64,000 bases of DNA, from positions 620,001 to 684,000 of the forward strand of contig NZ_CP015401.2 in assembly GCF_001688725.2 (NCBI RefSeq), read 5' to 3'. The notes under the pieces were generated by a model that saw only the letters and a list, made by a program, of their open reading frames with translations, was not told the DNA's origin and did not search any database. This DNA comes from Bacteroides caecimuris. GTDB lineage: Bacteria > Bacteroidota > Bacteroidia > Bacteroidales > Bacteroidaceae. This document shows, piece by piece, positions 50,368-58,291 of the stretch; within the stretch, counting starts at the first letter, position 1; each line of letters opens with the position of its first letter. The translations under genes were made by a program, and so were the position numbers.

Positions 50368-50398
50368 CAAAGATGAGCCTTTCTTTACCTGTTGCAAA
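50368..50398 (-). promoter_or_regulatory. Promoter of the truncated GH105 gene
   Basis: On the minus strand TTTG (50395-50398), 19 bp, CATCTTTG (50368-50375), about 45 bp before the ATG. One mismatch in the -7 element. Confidence 0.6.
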
Positions 50399-50557
50399 GA
50401 AAATGCATTGTAAGGAAAGTGATATTGAAATTTGTACGGAAAATATGTAATATTAGATTTTATTCTTTATTTATATTAGTCATGGATAAGAACTAAACAT
50501 GAATTATTAGCAAGAGCGATTTTCTTGTAGGTCATATTGTTATATTGATATTTATTG

Positions 50558-50565
50558 TATATTTG
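50558..50565 (+). promoter_or_regulatory. -7 element of the MNT/HEPN operon
   Basis: TATATTTG matches TAnnTTTG, 23 bp before the ATG at 50589. ATTG at 50536-50539 could be the -33 element, with a slightly short 18-bp spacer. Confidence 0.5.
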
Positions 50566-50588
50566 TAGAAGAGTAAAGGGAGACGAAT

Positions 50589-50912
50589 ATGAAAAGTCAT
50601 GCAAATAAAATATTAGAGTCTATTAAGCAGGCATTGACAGAGCATTTACCAAAAGGTGGCAAGGCTTTGTTGTTTGGTTCTCAAGCGCGTGGGGATGCAC
50701 GGATTGATTCTGATTGGGATATTTTGATTATCTTAGATAAAGAAAAATTGGAGCCTGAAGATTATGATAAGGTAAGCTTTCCCTTAACTATGTTGGGATG
50801 GGACTTGGGAGCGCGGATTAATCCGATTATGTATACGATGAAAGAATGGGCTGCAAGTTGTATTACGCCATTTTATAAAAATGTAGAGCAGGAAGGAATT
50901 GAATTAGTATGA
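50589..50912 (+). CDS. MNT-type nucleotidyltransferase, antitoxin-like
   Basis: 107 residues, the usual size of minimal nucleotidyltransferases. The active-site motif is intact: LFGSQARGDARIDSDWDILI, with Gly30-Ser31 and the metal ligands Asp42 and Asp44. In MNT/HEPN modules this protein neutralises the HEPN partner, in studied cases by adenylylating it. Its stop codon overlaps the start of the HEPN gene (ATGA at 50909-50912), showing translational coupling. Confidence 0.88.
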   Translation: MKSHANKILESIKQALTEHLPKGGKALLFGSQARGDARIDSDWDILIILDKEKLEPEDYDKVSFPLTMLGWDLGARINPIMYTMKEWAASCITPFYKNVEQEGIELV

Positions 50913-51310
50913 AATTGACAGATGAAGAACGTAATTCTTTGGTGATATTACAGCTGGAGGAAGCTAAAGTATTTTTGAAACAAGCAGATGAAATGTTTGA
51001 TATGAAGTATTGGGATATTGCTTCCAATGGATATTATTATGCTTGTTTTCATGCTGTTCAGGCTTTATTAATACAAAATGGATGATCATGTAAAACCCAT
51101 GATGGGTTGATAGCTTGCTTTGGCTTGAATTTTATAAAAACAGGCAAAATTAGTGCACGTTTGGGAAGCTTTTTGGCGCGTATGGAACAATTACGGCAAA
51201 AAGGGGATTATAATTGCATTTATTCAATATCAGAGGATGAAATCAGCACGATAAAAGCTCCGGCAAGAGAACTTATTGAGACTATTGAAGTTTTACTTGC
51301 CGAATCATAA
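50909..51310 (+). pseudogene. HEPN-domain protein with in-frame stop
   Basis: The frame from the ATG at 50909 encodes MKLTDEERNSLVILQLEEAK, then the HEPN core GYYYACFHAVQALLIQNG, and reaches TGA at 51083-51085 (codon 59). The same frame continues without shift with SCKTHDGLIACFGLNFIKTG, LRQKGDYNC and a terminal helix to 51310. One base substitution would restore a normal protein of about 133 residues. The HEPN protein is the toxin or RNase half of MNT/HEPN pairs, so its loss is tolerated while the MNT gene stays intact. The downstream part could be translated separately only from an internal start. Confidence 0.87.
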
Positions 51311-51333
51311 TTATTCTTATAAGAATATCATCA

Positions 51334-51984
51334 TTAAAGAACCATTTTTTTTATTTCTTCGGCAGTATCTGTTATATATGCCGGGTTAAATTCCTCCAGT
51401 TCCGTACGTGGACGGAATCCCCATGTCACTCCGCAGGCAGTTACACCGGCATTGGCTGCTGTTTGCATATCTACACCGGAATCGCCTACATAAAGAACAT
51501 CTTCTTTTTGTACATTGGCAAGTTTTAATATATCAAAAACGATTGTTGGATCAGGCTTGACATTGACTCCTTCCCGTTGACCGAAAACGGCAGTGAAATG
51601 AATTTCCGGAAAGTAGTGGGCAACGAGCTTTTCGGTAGCGGCCTGATATTTGTTGGAAGCTACGGCAATCTGAATACTTGCGGATTGCAGATAAGATAAT
51701 AACGCTGGAATGCCCGGATAAGGTCGGCTATCATCTGCATTGTGAATATTGTAATAAGGAACGAACTCATTGCGTACACGAAGTACATTTTCTTCCGTCT
51801 TTTCACCTTCGGGCAATGCGCGTTCAAAGAGTTTATTGATGCCATTGCCTACCATGAAGTTGTATTTTTCTACTTCATGAGTGGGGTATCCTAATTTATT
51901 TAAAGCATAATTGGTGCTGTGGGCAAGGTCGGCGATGGTATTCAGCAATGTTCCATCCAGGTCAAATATAACTAGTTTCTTCAT
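51334..51984 (-). CDS. HAD-family hydrolase, phosphoglycolate phosphatase-like
   Basis: 216 residues, cytoplasmic. Motif I is VIFDLDGTLLNT with Asp8 and Asp10; motif II is AVASNK, motif III the Lys in VNVKPDP, and motif IV is LYVGDSGVDMQTA. The helical cap lies between motifs I and II, as in Gph-type phosphatases that clear 2-phosphoglycolate or related metabolites. A TATTTTTG promoter element lies at 52029-52036 on the minus strand with TTTC 20 bp further upstream. It is probably a housekeeping gene, unrelated to the pectin locus. Substrate not determined by the sequence. Confidence 0.88.
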   Translation of the reverse strand: MKKLVIFDLDGTLLNTIADLAHSTNYALNKLGYPTHEVEKYNFMVGNGINKLFERALPEGEKTEENVLRVRNEFVPYYNIHNADDSRPYPGIPALLSYLQSASIQIAVASNKYQAATEKLVAHYFPEIHFTAVFGQREGVNVKPDPTIVFDILKLANVQKEDVLYVGDSGVDMQTAANAGVTACGVTWGFRPRTELEEFNPAYITDTAEEIKKMVL

Positions 51985-52096
51985 TCTTACTCTATCTGAT
52001 TGTTCTCCTTTAATCTCTTTTACCGATACAAAAATAGGTAAAAAAGATAAGATAAAGAAATCCTTTCCTACTTGCCGGGTTTTATCTTCTCCTTTG

Positions 52097-52243
52097 GAAA
52101 GAATTGTTTCTTGTCACGGAACTTTTAGTTTCTCAGCTTGAAACAATTAGTTCCACACCAAGAAACCAATGGTTTCACTGTATGGAACTAACAGTTTCAA
52201 GGCATGAAACTAGAAGTTTCAAACTAGGGAACTAAATTTGAAA
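52097..52243. repeat. Array of short TGAAAC/GTTTCA palindromes
   Basis: About seven adjoining small hairpins. The best are GAAACC-aat-GGTTTC (52162-52176) and TGAAACT-aga-AGTTTCA (52205-52221). GGAACT variants alternate with GAAACT about every 22 bp. The array starts between the two genes and abuts the GH43 stop codon. It has the same TGAAA/TTTCA theme as the array at 39029-39150, and probably acts in transcript termination or stability. Confidence 0.72.
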
Positions 52244-53920
52244 CTATTTCTTAGTAATCCGGAACCAGTCTACATCTGCCCATCCTCCGTCGTTAGTAAC
52301 GATAGCGGGACGTGTGCAGAACATACCGACCTTAGCACCGATCCATTGTCCTTCTCTTGCCTGGAAAGGATTGCCTAGTGGGTGATACTTCTTTCCGTCG
52401 AGGCTGTAGCTGAAGTTGCACATCACAATGAGATCATGTCCGCCTTCGCTACCCTTGATTTTCTTGCCATCACAACTGAAACGAACTTTCAGGTAAACCG
52501 TATTTTGAGAAAGATCGACAGAAGCATTTGCTTGTTCCGGTTTTCCTTTATCCGCTCTTTTACATTCAACTTGAGATAGCACTAGTCCTTTATCTGTATT
52601 TTCCAGAATGATTCCGGCATAATCTCTGCCCATAACAACAAGTCCGGTGCGTTCACCTTTAAGTTTAGGATTAGGGCTGAACGTAAGTTTCATTGTTGCG
52701 GTGAAATTATCAGAAGGAGTTTTCTGCAAGAGCAGATTGGTTACATCCCACAAATTTTTATATTCTTTTAAAACCGGATAAGAATATAACCTCACATAAC
52801 TCTTGTCGCCTGCGTAATAGGCCCATTTCTCATTGATGTTAGCGTGCCATTGCCATTGTGGAGAAAGTGTATATCCGTCGAATTCGTCACTTTCCTGCGG
52901 AGTGCAGATAGGATATGTTTGACCTACATTCGGCTTCTTGTAAGTCAAGACAGGTTCGCCGCAACCGTCACCGTCTTTATCGATACCGATCACAGGCCAG
53001 TCGTTTACCCATTTCATCGGCTGAAGATGCATGATACGTCCGTAAGCGCCGACATCCTGAAAGTGGAGGAACCAGTCTTCTCCGGTAGGAGTATCCACCC
53101 ATGCACCCTGATGAGGACCGTTGACTGGAGAGTTACCTTGCGCAAGGACTGTTTTCCATTCGTAAGGACCGTAGATGTTTTTAGAACGTAGAACGACCTG
53201 CCAGCCTGTCGGTACGCCGCCTGCTGGATGGAAGATATAATAATAGTCGTTTCTCTTATACATTTTAGGACCTTCGCAAGTTTGATGTGCTTCGTGACCG
53301 TCAAAGATAATACGAGAAGGAGTGATCGCTGCATTTGCTTCCGCATTCAGTTCGCAGATAGCGATTACACTTTTCAGTCCGGCACGGCTTCCTGCGTATG
53401 CGTGTACCATATATACTTTCCCGTCTTCATCCCAAAACGGGCAAGTGTCAATGATACCTTTTCCCGCTTTCACCAAGACTGGTTCGCTCCACGGACCTTT
53501 CGGATCTTTGGCTTTCACCATAAAAGCACCCTGATCAGGATCTCCCCAAAAGATATAGAACTCACCGTTGTGATGACGGATAGCCGGAGCCCAGACACGA
53601 TTTCCGTGTTCCGGTCGTTCCGGAGTTTCGATAGGAGGGAGGGCATTGGGAACTGCGGCACCGATGATTGTCCAGTTGACTAAATCTTTGGAATGAAGGA
53701 TTTGCAATCCCGGCAAGCAGTTGAAACTGGATGAAGTCATATAGAAGTCATCCCCTACGCGACAAGCGTCCGGATCGGAGTAGTCGGCATAAAGCACCGG
53801 ATTTTTGTATTTACCGTTTCCGAGGTCGGAAACCCATACTTCAGATACATAGTTCTTCTGTGCTACTGCGGTGAAAACCGTTAATAAGCAAAAGGCTAAA
53901 GTCTGTGTCAATCGTTTCAT
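52244..53920 (-). CDS. GH43 glycosidase with C-terminal beta-sandwich domain
   Basis: 558 residues, signal peptide MKRLTQTLAFCLLTVFTAVAQ. The five-bladed GH43 domain (about 35-335) shows the base Asp in NPVLYADYSDPDACRVG, the pKa-modulating Asp in GIIDTCPFWDEDG and the acid Glu in HQTCEGPKMYKR, with WAPAIRHHNGEFYIFWGD. Residues about 345-555 form a concanavalin-like domain (DEFDGYTLSPQWQWHAN) as in xylosidase/arabinofuranosidase GH43 members. It probably removes arabinose, xylose or galactose side groups from RG-I; the exact sugar cannot be read from sequence. Periplasmic or surface. A TACCTTTG promoter element is at 53957-53964. Confidence 0.9.
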   Translation of the reverse strand: MKRLTQTLAFCLLTVFTAVAQKNYVSEVWVSDLGNGKYKNPVLYADYSDPDACRVGDDFYMTSSSFNCLPGLQILHSKDLVNWTIIGAAVPNALPPIETPERPEHGNRVWAPAIRHHNGEFYIFWGDPDQGAFMVKAKDPKGPWSEPVLVKAGKGIIDTCPFWDEDGKVYMVHAYAGSRAGLKSVIAICELNAEANAAITPSRIIFDGHEAHQTCEGPKMYKRNDYYYIFHPAGGVPTGWQVVLRSKNIYGPYEWKTVLAQGNSPVNGPHQGAWVDTPTGEDWFLHFQDVGAYGRIMHLQPMKWVNDWPVIGIDKDGDGCGEPVLTYKKPNVGQTYPICTPQESDEFDGYTLSPQWQWHANINEKWAYYAGDKSYVRLYSYPVLKEYKNLWDVTNLLLQKTPSDNFTATMKLTFSPNPKLKGERTGLVVMGRDYAGIILENTDKGLVLSQVECKRADKGKPEQANASVDLSQNTVYLKVRFSCDGKKIKGSEGGHDLIVMCNFSYSLDGKKYHPLGNPFQAREGQWIGAKVGMFCTRPAIVTNDGGWADVDWFRITKK

Positions 53921-53956
53921 GTTATAGATAGATTATTTATAGATATAATTTGATGG

Positions 53957-53964
53957 CAAAGGTA
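53957..53964 (-). promoter_or_regulatory. -7 element of the GH43 gene
   Basis: Minus-strand TACCTTTG about 40 bp before the GH43 ATG; CTTG 17 bp further upstream is a poor -33 element. It overlaps the terminator region of the upstream gene. Confidence 0.45.
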
Positions 53965-53972
53965 AATAAAAA

Positions 53973-54006
53973 GACTCTGCACAAGGAGGAATATTTGTGC
54001 AGAGTC
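53973..54006 (-). terminator. Terminator of the DUF4861 gene
   Basis: GACTCTGCACAA (53973-53984) pairs perfectly with TTGTGCAGAGTC (53995-54006). On the minus strand the stem is followed by a T run, placing it after the DUF4861 stop. Confidence 0.85.
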
Positions 54007-54061
54007 ATAGAAAAATTGGTAGATACCTCGTAATTTTTGTTTAGTTGTATTTGTTTCTACC

Positions 54062-55303
54062 CTATTTATTGGTACGGTTATCTTTTATTTTCACTGTCAC
54101 CGGATGAGCCAGCTCTTCTTTCCATTCGCGGAGATGAGCAAACCATGCTTCCGGTGTTTTATATCCGAATGTCTCTTTCATCGAAGTGAAAGTCGTGTGA
54201 TACTGGAAATATTTATTTCCTGGAGCGGTAATGGTATAAAGGAAATTGGCTTTATCCTTTTCTTCCGATTTCACATAACGTTGAGGGATACAAGTGCCCA
54301 GCCCTACAGTTTCTTTGGCATATTTCACAGTGTCGTTGACCGGCCAGTCTGTTCCCCAACTTCCTACGAGCCCTTTATGATCGGAGAAAGACTTGGAAGT
54401 GCCTACGATGTTTTGCACACCTGTGCAGAAAACTTCTTTATTGAGCGGTTCGTCAAAGAATGTTTCGATATGAAGATCGCGGTGTCCGGCATAAAGCGTG
54501 TAGCGTGTCATCATATCCAGTTCCTGATCCTGATATTTCCATCCGGTCACTTCAATTTCTGCAATCACCCGCACCGGTCCATAAGAGATGATACGTTCTG
54601 TGCGGGTGTCTACCGGAGTGATATGCGTCGCTTTTTGTCCGTCCCAACCTTTCAGTGCGCCCGGTCCGCAGCTGTCGAACACACGAAGTACGTCATCTCC
54701 GAATCCTTTAGCTAACTGTTCATCCGTCGGGTAGAACTGCGATTCTTTGATCTCCAGTCCTTTGTTGAACTTGCCGTAAATATCCGGTGTCTGTTTCTCA
54801 TTGAAATAAAGACGATAGCCCACCAACTCCGATTCCAGAACCGGACCATGCGGACGTACCATGCTGTATATATTGCTGGTGCCGGGAACGGTGATAGCCT
54901 GTACCCGTTGATGTTTACCTTTCCGGTGGTCTACTATAAACATATCGGCATAAACCCTTTCCGGATAAGTTTTCGTGCTTTTCTCCGAAGAGAGTGTAAC
55001 CTGGAATGTTTTTCTACCGTGAGCAGGGAGGTCGGTCACAAAGGCTAGTTCGTCCATCTTGCGGTCTCTGTTTAAATCATCCAGTTGCGATGGTATTTCC
55101 TTTGTTCCTTCCATGACAACAGCGGATTTTACTTTGAAGCCGGCGTGCAACTCATGCAGGTTGATAACAACCGGAGCATCCGCTTTGGCCTGATTCCAGT
55201 TGTTTTGTACTTCAACTGTGATGGTTTTCTCCAGTTTCTGCGCCTGGGCAGACAAACTGAAAACTCCTAAAAGGAAAGTAAAAATAAAAAGATTCTTCTT
55301 CAT
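54062..55303 (-). CDS. DUF4861-family secreted protein, probable carbohydrate-active enzyme
   Basis: 413 residues, signal peptide MKKNLFIFTFLLGVFSLSAQA. The mature chain matches the DUF4861 family as I know it: LDDLNRDRKMDELAFVTDLP, YSMVRPHGPVLESELVGYRL, FDSCGPGALKGWDGQ, RYTLYAGHRDLHIETFFDEP, GLVGSWGTDWPVNDTV and FQYHTTFTSMKETFGYKTPE. The family turns up repeatedly in pectin and uronate PULs, but I know of no firm biochemical role. It lies between GH28 and GH43 on the same strand, each separated by a terminator hairpin. A lyase, epimerase-like or hydrolase function on uronic-acid oligosaccharides is plausible. Promoter element TACTTTTG lies at 55344-55351. Confidence 0.8.
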   Translation of the reverse strand: MKKNLFIFTFLLGVFSLSAQAQKLEKTITVEVQNNWNQAKADAPVVINLHELHAGFKVKSAVVMEGTKEIPSQLDDLNRDRKMDELAFVTDLPAHGRKTFQVTLSSEKSTKTYPERVYADMFIVDHRKGKHQRVQAITVPGTSNIYSMVRPHGPVLESELVGYRLYFNEKQTPDIYGKFNKGLEIKESQFYPTDEQLAKGFGDDVLRVFDSCGPGALKGWDGQKATHITPVDTRTERIISYGPVRVIAEIEVTGWKYQDQELDMMTRYTLYAGHRDLHIETFFDEPLNKEVFCTGVQNIVGTSKSFSDHKGLVGSWGTDWPVNDTVKYAKETVGLGTCIPQRYVKSEEKDKANFLYTITAPGNKYFQYHTTFTSMKETFGYKTPEAWFAHLREWKEELAHPVTVKIKDNRTNK

Positions 55304-55360
55304 GATTTTCTAAGGCTGAAATTATACGTCGTATTTCTCCTTGCAAAAGTAACAGAAAAA

Positions 55361-55404
55361 AATAGCAGACTGTCTATCTTTTGAAAAGATTATAGTCTGC
55401 TATT
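55361..55404. terminator. Terminator downstream of the GH28 gene
   Basis: AATAGCAGACT (55361-55371) pairs with AGTCTGCTATT (55394-55404), with A and T runs outside. It lies between the GH28 stop and the DUF4861 promoter. Confidence 0.85.
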
Positions 55405-55456
55405 TGAGCTTTTTACTCTATATAATGATATTGTGGTTTTCTTTTTGCAGTGAACT

Positions 55457-57076
55457 TTATTTGAGGCTTAAAATTTCTTCTTTCGCTCCCAATTCTTCAT
55501 AAACCTTTCCGTCTACGGTCAGATTCTTAGCATTTTTGGCTTTTAATATATGGTTACCTTTAGACGATTCTACATATACATTTTCCAAAGTAACTCCGTC
55601 AACTTGGCTGATAACAACACCGTCTGTAGCTTTTGTTATCACGACATTCTTAACGGTAATATTGCTGATCGGCATTTCTGGCAAACCATTGAAGAACATG
55701 GCACGTCCCGAACCTCTGCAAACAATATTAGAGATATGAATATTGCGGAAAGCAGGTGTTTTTTCCGTTACCGGAGGAATACTTGTCTTCATGCGGTTCA
55801 GCAAATCCTCTTCCGATTCTTCGCCGGCACCTTTTCCACCGTAGAATAGGTCGAACAACAACGGTTCGTTCGGAATGTTAATCATGTTGATATTATTAAT
55901 GTAGATGTTTTCTACCACACCGCCACGTCCGCGAGTGCTCTTGAAGCGCAAACCTACGTCTGTGCCCATAAATGTACAGTCTTCTACATAGATGTTCTTC
56001 ACACCACCCGACATTTCACTACCTACTACGAATCCGCCGTGTCCGTGCAGTACCGTATTATTTTTAACGATAACGTTCTGGCAAGGTTCACCGCGACGGC
56101 GGCCGTCTTCATCTTTACCGGATTTGATACAGATAGCATCATCTCCCGCATCGAATATACTATTAATAATGAGCGCGTTCTTGCAAGATTCCAGGTCGAT
56201 AGCGTCACCATTTTGGGAATACCACGGATTGATGACCATGATATTGTTGACTGTAAAATCCTCGCAAGACAATGGATGCAGACACCAGCTTGGTGAGTTT
56301 TTGAAAGTAACACCTTCCAACAGTACTTTCTTGCTTTTGACGATGCTTAACAACACCGGGCGCAACCACGGACGGATTTCAGCCCATTCTTCGTCTGTAT
56401 TGATACCTTCGGGTACATTGAAATCTTTACAAGCCATTGCACCTTTCAGAGAACCGGCCGTGGGGTACCATATCTCTTGTTTTTCATCAAGAACCCCTCC
56501 TGAGTTTACCAGTTTTTTCCATTGTGAAGCAGTCAGTTTACCTTTTTTTACCGGACGCCAGCAGTCGCCGTTTCCGTCAAATGTGCCATATCCTGTGATA
56601 GCGATGTTCTCTGCATTGCGTGCGGAAATAGGCGATTGGCAACGACGCGTTTCCAACCCTTCAAAAGAAGTGGCAATGATAGGATATGCCTCAAAATCAC
56701 TGGTGAAGAGCACCAAAGCATTTTGTTCCGTATATAAATTCACGTTGCTCAACAGTTCGATAGGTCCTGTCAACCAGATGCCTTCCGGGATAATCACTTT
56801 ACCCCCTCCGCGTTGATTCACCTCTTTAATAGCATCGTTGATTGCTTGGGTATTCAGAAACAGACCATCGCCTTTGGCTCCGAATTTCTCAATGCTTACC
56901 TCATAAGCAGGAAAAACCGGTTGCTGTACTTTGGGCATTTCAAAAGGTAGATTCTGGTAGAGAGCGTCACTGATGGAGCTCTCTTTTATGGCAATCTTGC
57001 TTTGTTTACATCCCGATGAGATAAACGGTAAACAGGATATGACCATCCAGAAGAGTCTTTTTGTCAATGTGTTCAT
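55457..57076 (-). CDS. GH28 polygalacturonase / rhamnogalacturonan hydrolase lipoprotein
   Basis: 539 residues. The signal MNTLTKRLFWMVISCLPFIS ends at a SGC lipobox (Cys near 23). The right-handed beta-helix follows with all four GH28 signatures: the NTD block as NGDAIDLES, the DD pair in DAGDDAICIKSG, the catalytic His region GHGGFVVGSEMSGG and RFKSTRGRGG for the RIK block. The N-terminal KFGAKGDGLFLNTQAINDAI segment is typical. GH28 enzymes hydrolyse galacturonate linkages in homogalacturonan or RG-I; with the local lyases an RG-I role is likely. As a lipoprotein it may sit on the outer surface or face the periplasm. Confidence 0.92.
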   Translation of the reverse strand: MNTLTKRLFWMVISCLPFISSGCKQSKIAIKESSISDALYQNLPFEMPKVQQPVFPAYEVSIEKFGAKGDGLFLNTQAINDAIKEVNQRGGGKVIIPEGIWLTGPIELLSNVNLYTEQNALVLFTSDFEAYPIIATSFEGLETRRCQSPISARNAENIAITGYGTFDGNGDCWRPVKKGKLTASQWKKLVNSGGVLDEKQEIWYPTAGSLKGAMACKDFNVPEGINTDEEWAEIRPWLRPVLLSIVKSKKVLLEGVTFKNSPSWCLHPLSCEDFTVNNIMVINPWYSQNGDAIDLESCKNALIINSIFDAGDDAICIKSGKDEDGRRRGEPCQNVIVKNNTVLHGHGGFVVGSEMSGGVKNIYVEDCTFMGTDVGLRFKSTRGRGGVVENIYINNINMINIPNEPLLFDLFYGGKGAGEESEEDLLNRMKTSIPPVTEKTPAFRNIHISNIVCRGSGRAMFFNGLPEMPISNITVKNVVITKATDGVVISQVDGVTLENVYVESSKGNHILKAKNAKNLTVDGKVYEELGAKEEILSLK

Positions 57077-57156
57077 TTAGTAACTTATTTCTATATGGTT
57101 ATACATCTATTGTTTTTCTTGGTAGTTGGGTGATGATTAATGAGGGCGATTTCATA

Positions 57157-57289
57157 ATTCTTATGTCCTTCCGCAGGCGATCTGTCGCAGGCAGCCTGCA
57201 GGAGAGGAATAAGACCAATTCATGTTAACCTAATTCTAACCTTAAATAAATATTATGAAAAAACCTCTTAATTATCGATCGCAAAGATA
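57157..57289 (-). promoter_or_regulatory. Promoter and long structured leader of the GH28 gene
   Basis: Minus-strand TATCTTTG (57282-57289) predicts a transcript starting near 57275, about 200 nt before the GH28 ATG. The leader contains a nested hairpin region (57160-57216) with GCAGGC repeats opposite GCCTGC, TCCT/AGGA and TTCTTAT/AATAAGA pairings. The length and structure are unusual compared with the short leaders of the other PUL genes. Confidence 0.5.
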
Positions 57290-57395
57290 GGTGGCAAACC
57301 CCAAGAGGATGTGGACTAATTGATAGAATACGTGTATTTTTTGTCATTTCTGTCTATTATTTGCACACTTCTCGTGTTTTTATGCAGAAAGTTCC

Positions 57396-57403
57396 TATCT
57401 TTG
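57396..57403 (+). promoter_or_regulatory. -7 element of the fabI operon
   Basis: TATCTTTG, followed after about 25 bp by the fabI ATG. The -33 position is poorly conserved. It is divergent from the GH28 promoter, about 107 bp away. Confidence 0.6.
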
Positions 57404-57427
57404 CACAAAATTTAACTATTAAAAGAT

Positions 57428-58285
57428 ATGAGTTATAACTTGTTGAAAGGAAAAAGAGGTATTATCTTCGGTGCTTTGAACGATCAGTCTATTGCCTGGA
57501 AAGTGGCAGAGCGTGCCGTAGAAGAAGGTGCAACTATTACATTATCAAATACTCCGATGGCCATCCGTATGGGAGAAGTCGACGCTTTGGCACAGAAATT
57601 AAATTGCCAGGTGATTCCGGCAGATGCCACCAGCGTAGAAGATTTGCAAAATGTCTTCAAAACCTCCATGGATATATTGGGTGGACAAATTGATTTTGTA
57701 CTCCACTCTATCGGTATGTCTCCTAACGTACGCAAGAAACGTACTTATGATGATCTTGACTATGGAATGTTGGATAAGACATTGGATATTTCAGCTGTTT
57801 CATTCCACAAAATGATTCAGTCCGCCAAGAAATTGAATGCTATTGCTGATTACGGTTCTATCGTTGCTTTGAGCTACGTGGCTGCGCAGCGTACTTTCTA
57901 TGGTTACAATGATATGGCAGATGCAAAGGCATTGTTGGAATCCATTGCACGTAGCTTTGGTTACATCTACGGACGCGAACATAGTGTACGCGTGAACACT
58001 ATCTCGCAGTCTCCTACATTTACTACTGCAGGTTCGGGTGTGAAAGGTATGGATAAACTGTTTGATTTCTCCAACCGTATGTCTCCGCTCGGGAATGCTA
58101 CAGCTGACGAATGTGCTGATTATTGCATCGTGATGTTCTCCGATCTTACCCGTAAGGTGACTATGCAGAACTTATTCCATGACGGTGGATTCTCCAGCGT
58201 AGGTATGAGTCTTCGTGCCATGGCTACTTATGAGAAGGGGCTCGAAGAGTATATGGACGAAAGTGGTAACATCATTTACGGATAA
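57428..58285 (+). CDS. fabI: Enoyl-[acyl-carrier-protein] reductase
   Basis: 285 residues. Short-chain dehydrogenase fold with the FabI-type cofactor loop GIIFGALNDQSIAW, HSIGMSP, and the catalytic Tyr160-x6-Lys167 (YNDMADAK). It catalyses the last step of each fatty-acid elongation cycle, reducing enoyl-ACP with NAD(P)H in the cytoplasm. It begins the chromosomal housekeeping part of the window and is followed after 6 bp by a lipoprotein gene, so the two are probably co-transcribed. Confidence 0.96.
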   Translation: MSYNLLKGKRGIIFGALNDQSIAWKVAERAVEEGATITLSNTPMAIRMGEVDALAQKLNCQVIPADATSVEDLQNVFKTSMDILGGQIDFVLHSIGMSPNVRKKRTYDDLDYGMLDKTLDISAVSFHKMIQSAKKLNAIADYGSIVALSYVAAQRTFYGYNDMADAKALLESIARSFGYIYGREHSVRVNTISQSPTFTTAGSGVKGMDKLFDFSNRMSPLGNATADECADYCIVMFSDLTRKVTMQNLFHDGGFSSVGMSLRAMATYEKGLEEYMDESGNIIYG

Positions 58286-58291
58286 AAGATT

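Noticed and set aside
50431..50439. TTTGTACGG near the truncated GH105 as another HTCS box
   Set aside because: It is in the opposite orientation to that gene, at a different distance from its -7 element, and lacks the TTCTnCATT half.
51083..51085. TGA recoded as selenocysteine in the HEPN protein
   Set aside because: No selenoprotein family resembles HEPN, no hairpin of the needed kind stands out after the codon, and toxin inactivation is the simpler reading.
57282..57330. TATTCTAT upstream of the GH28 promoter as the lyase regulator box
   Set aside because: It lies 41 bp from the -7 element, not 30 as in the PL26 and PL11 promoters, and the TTTGTAC half is absent; the likeness is too short to count.
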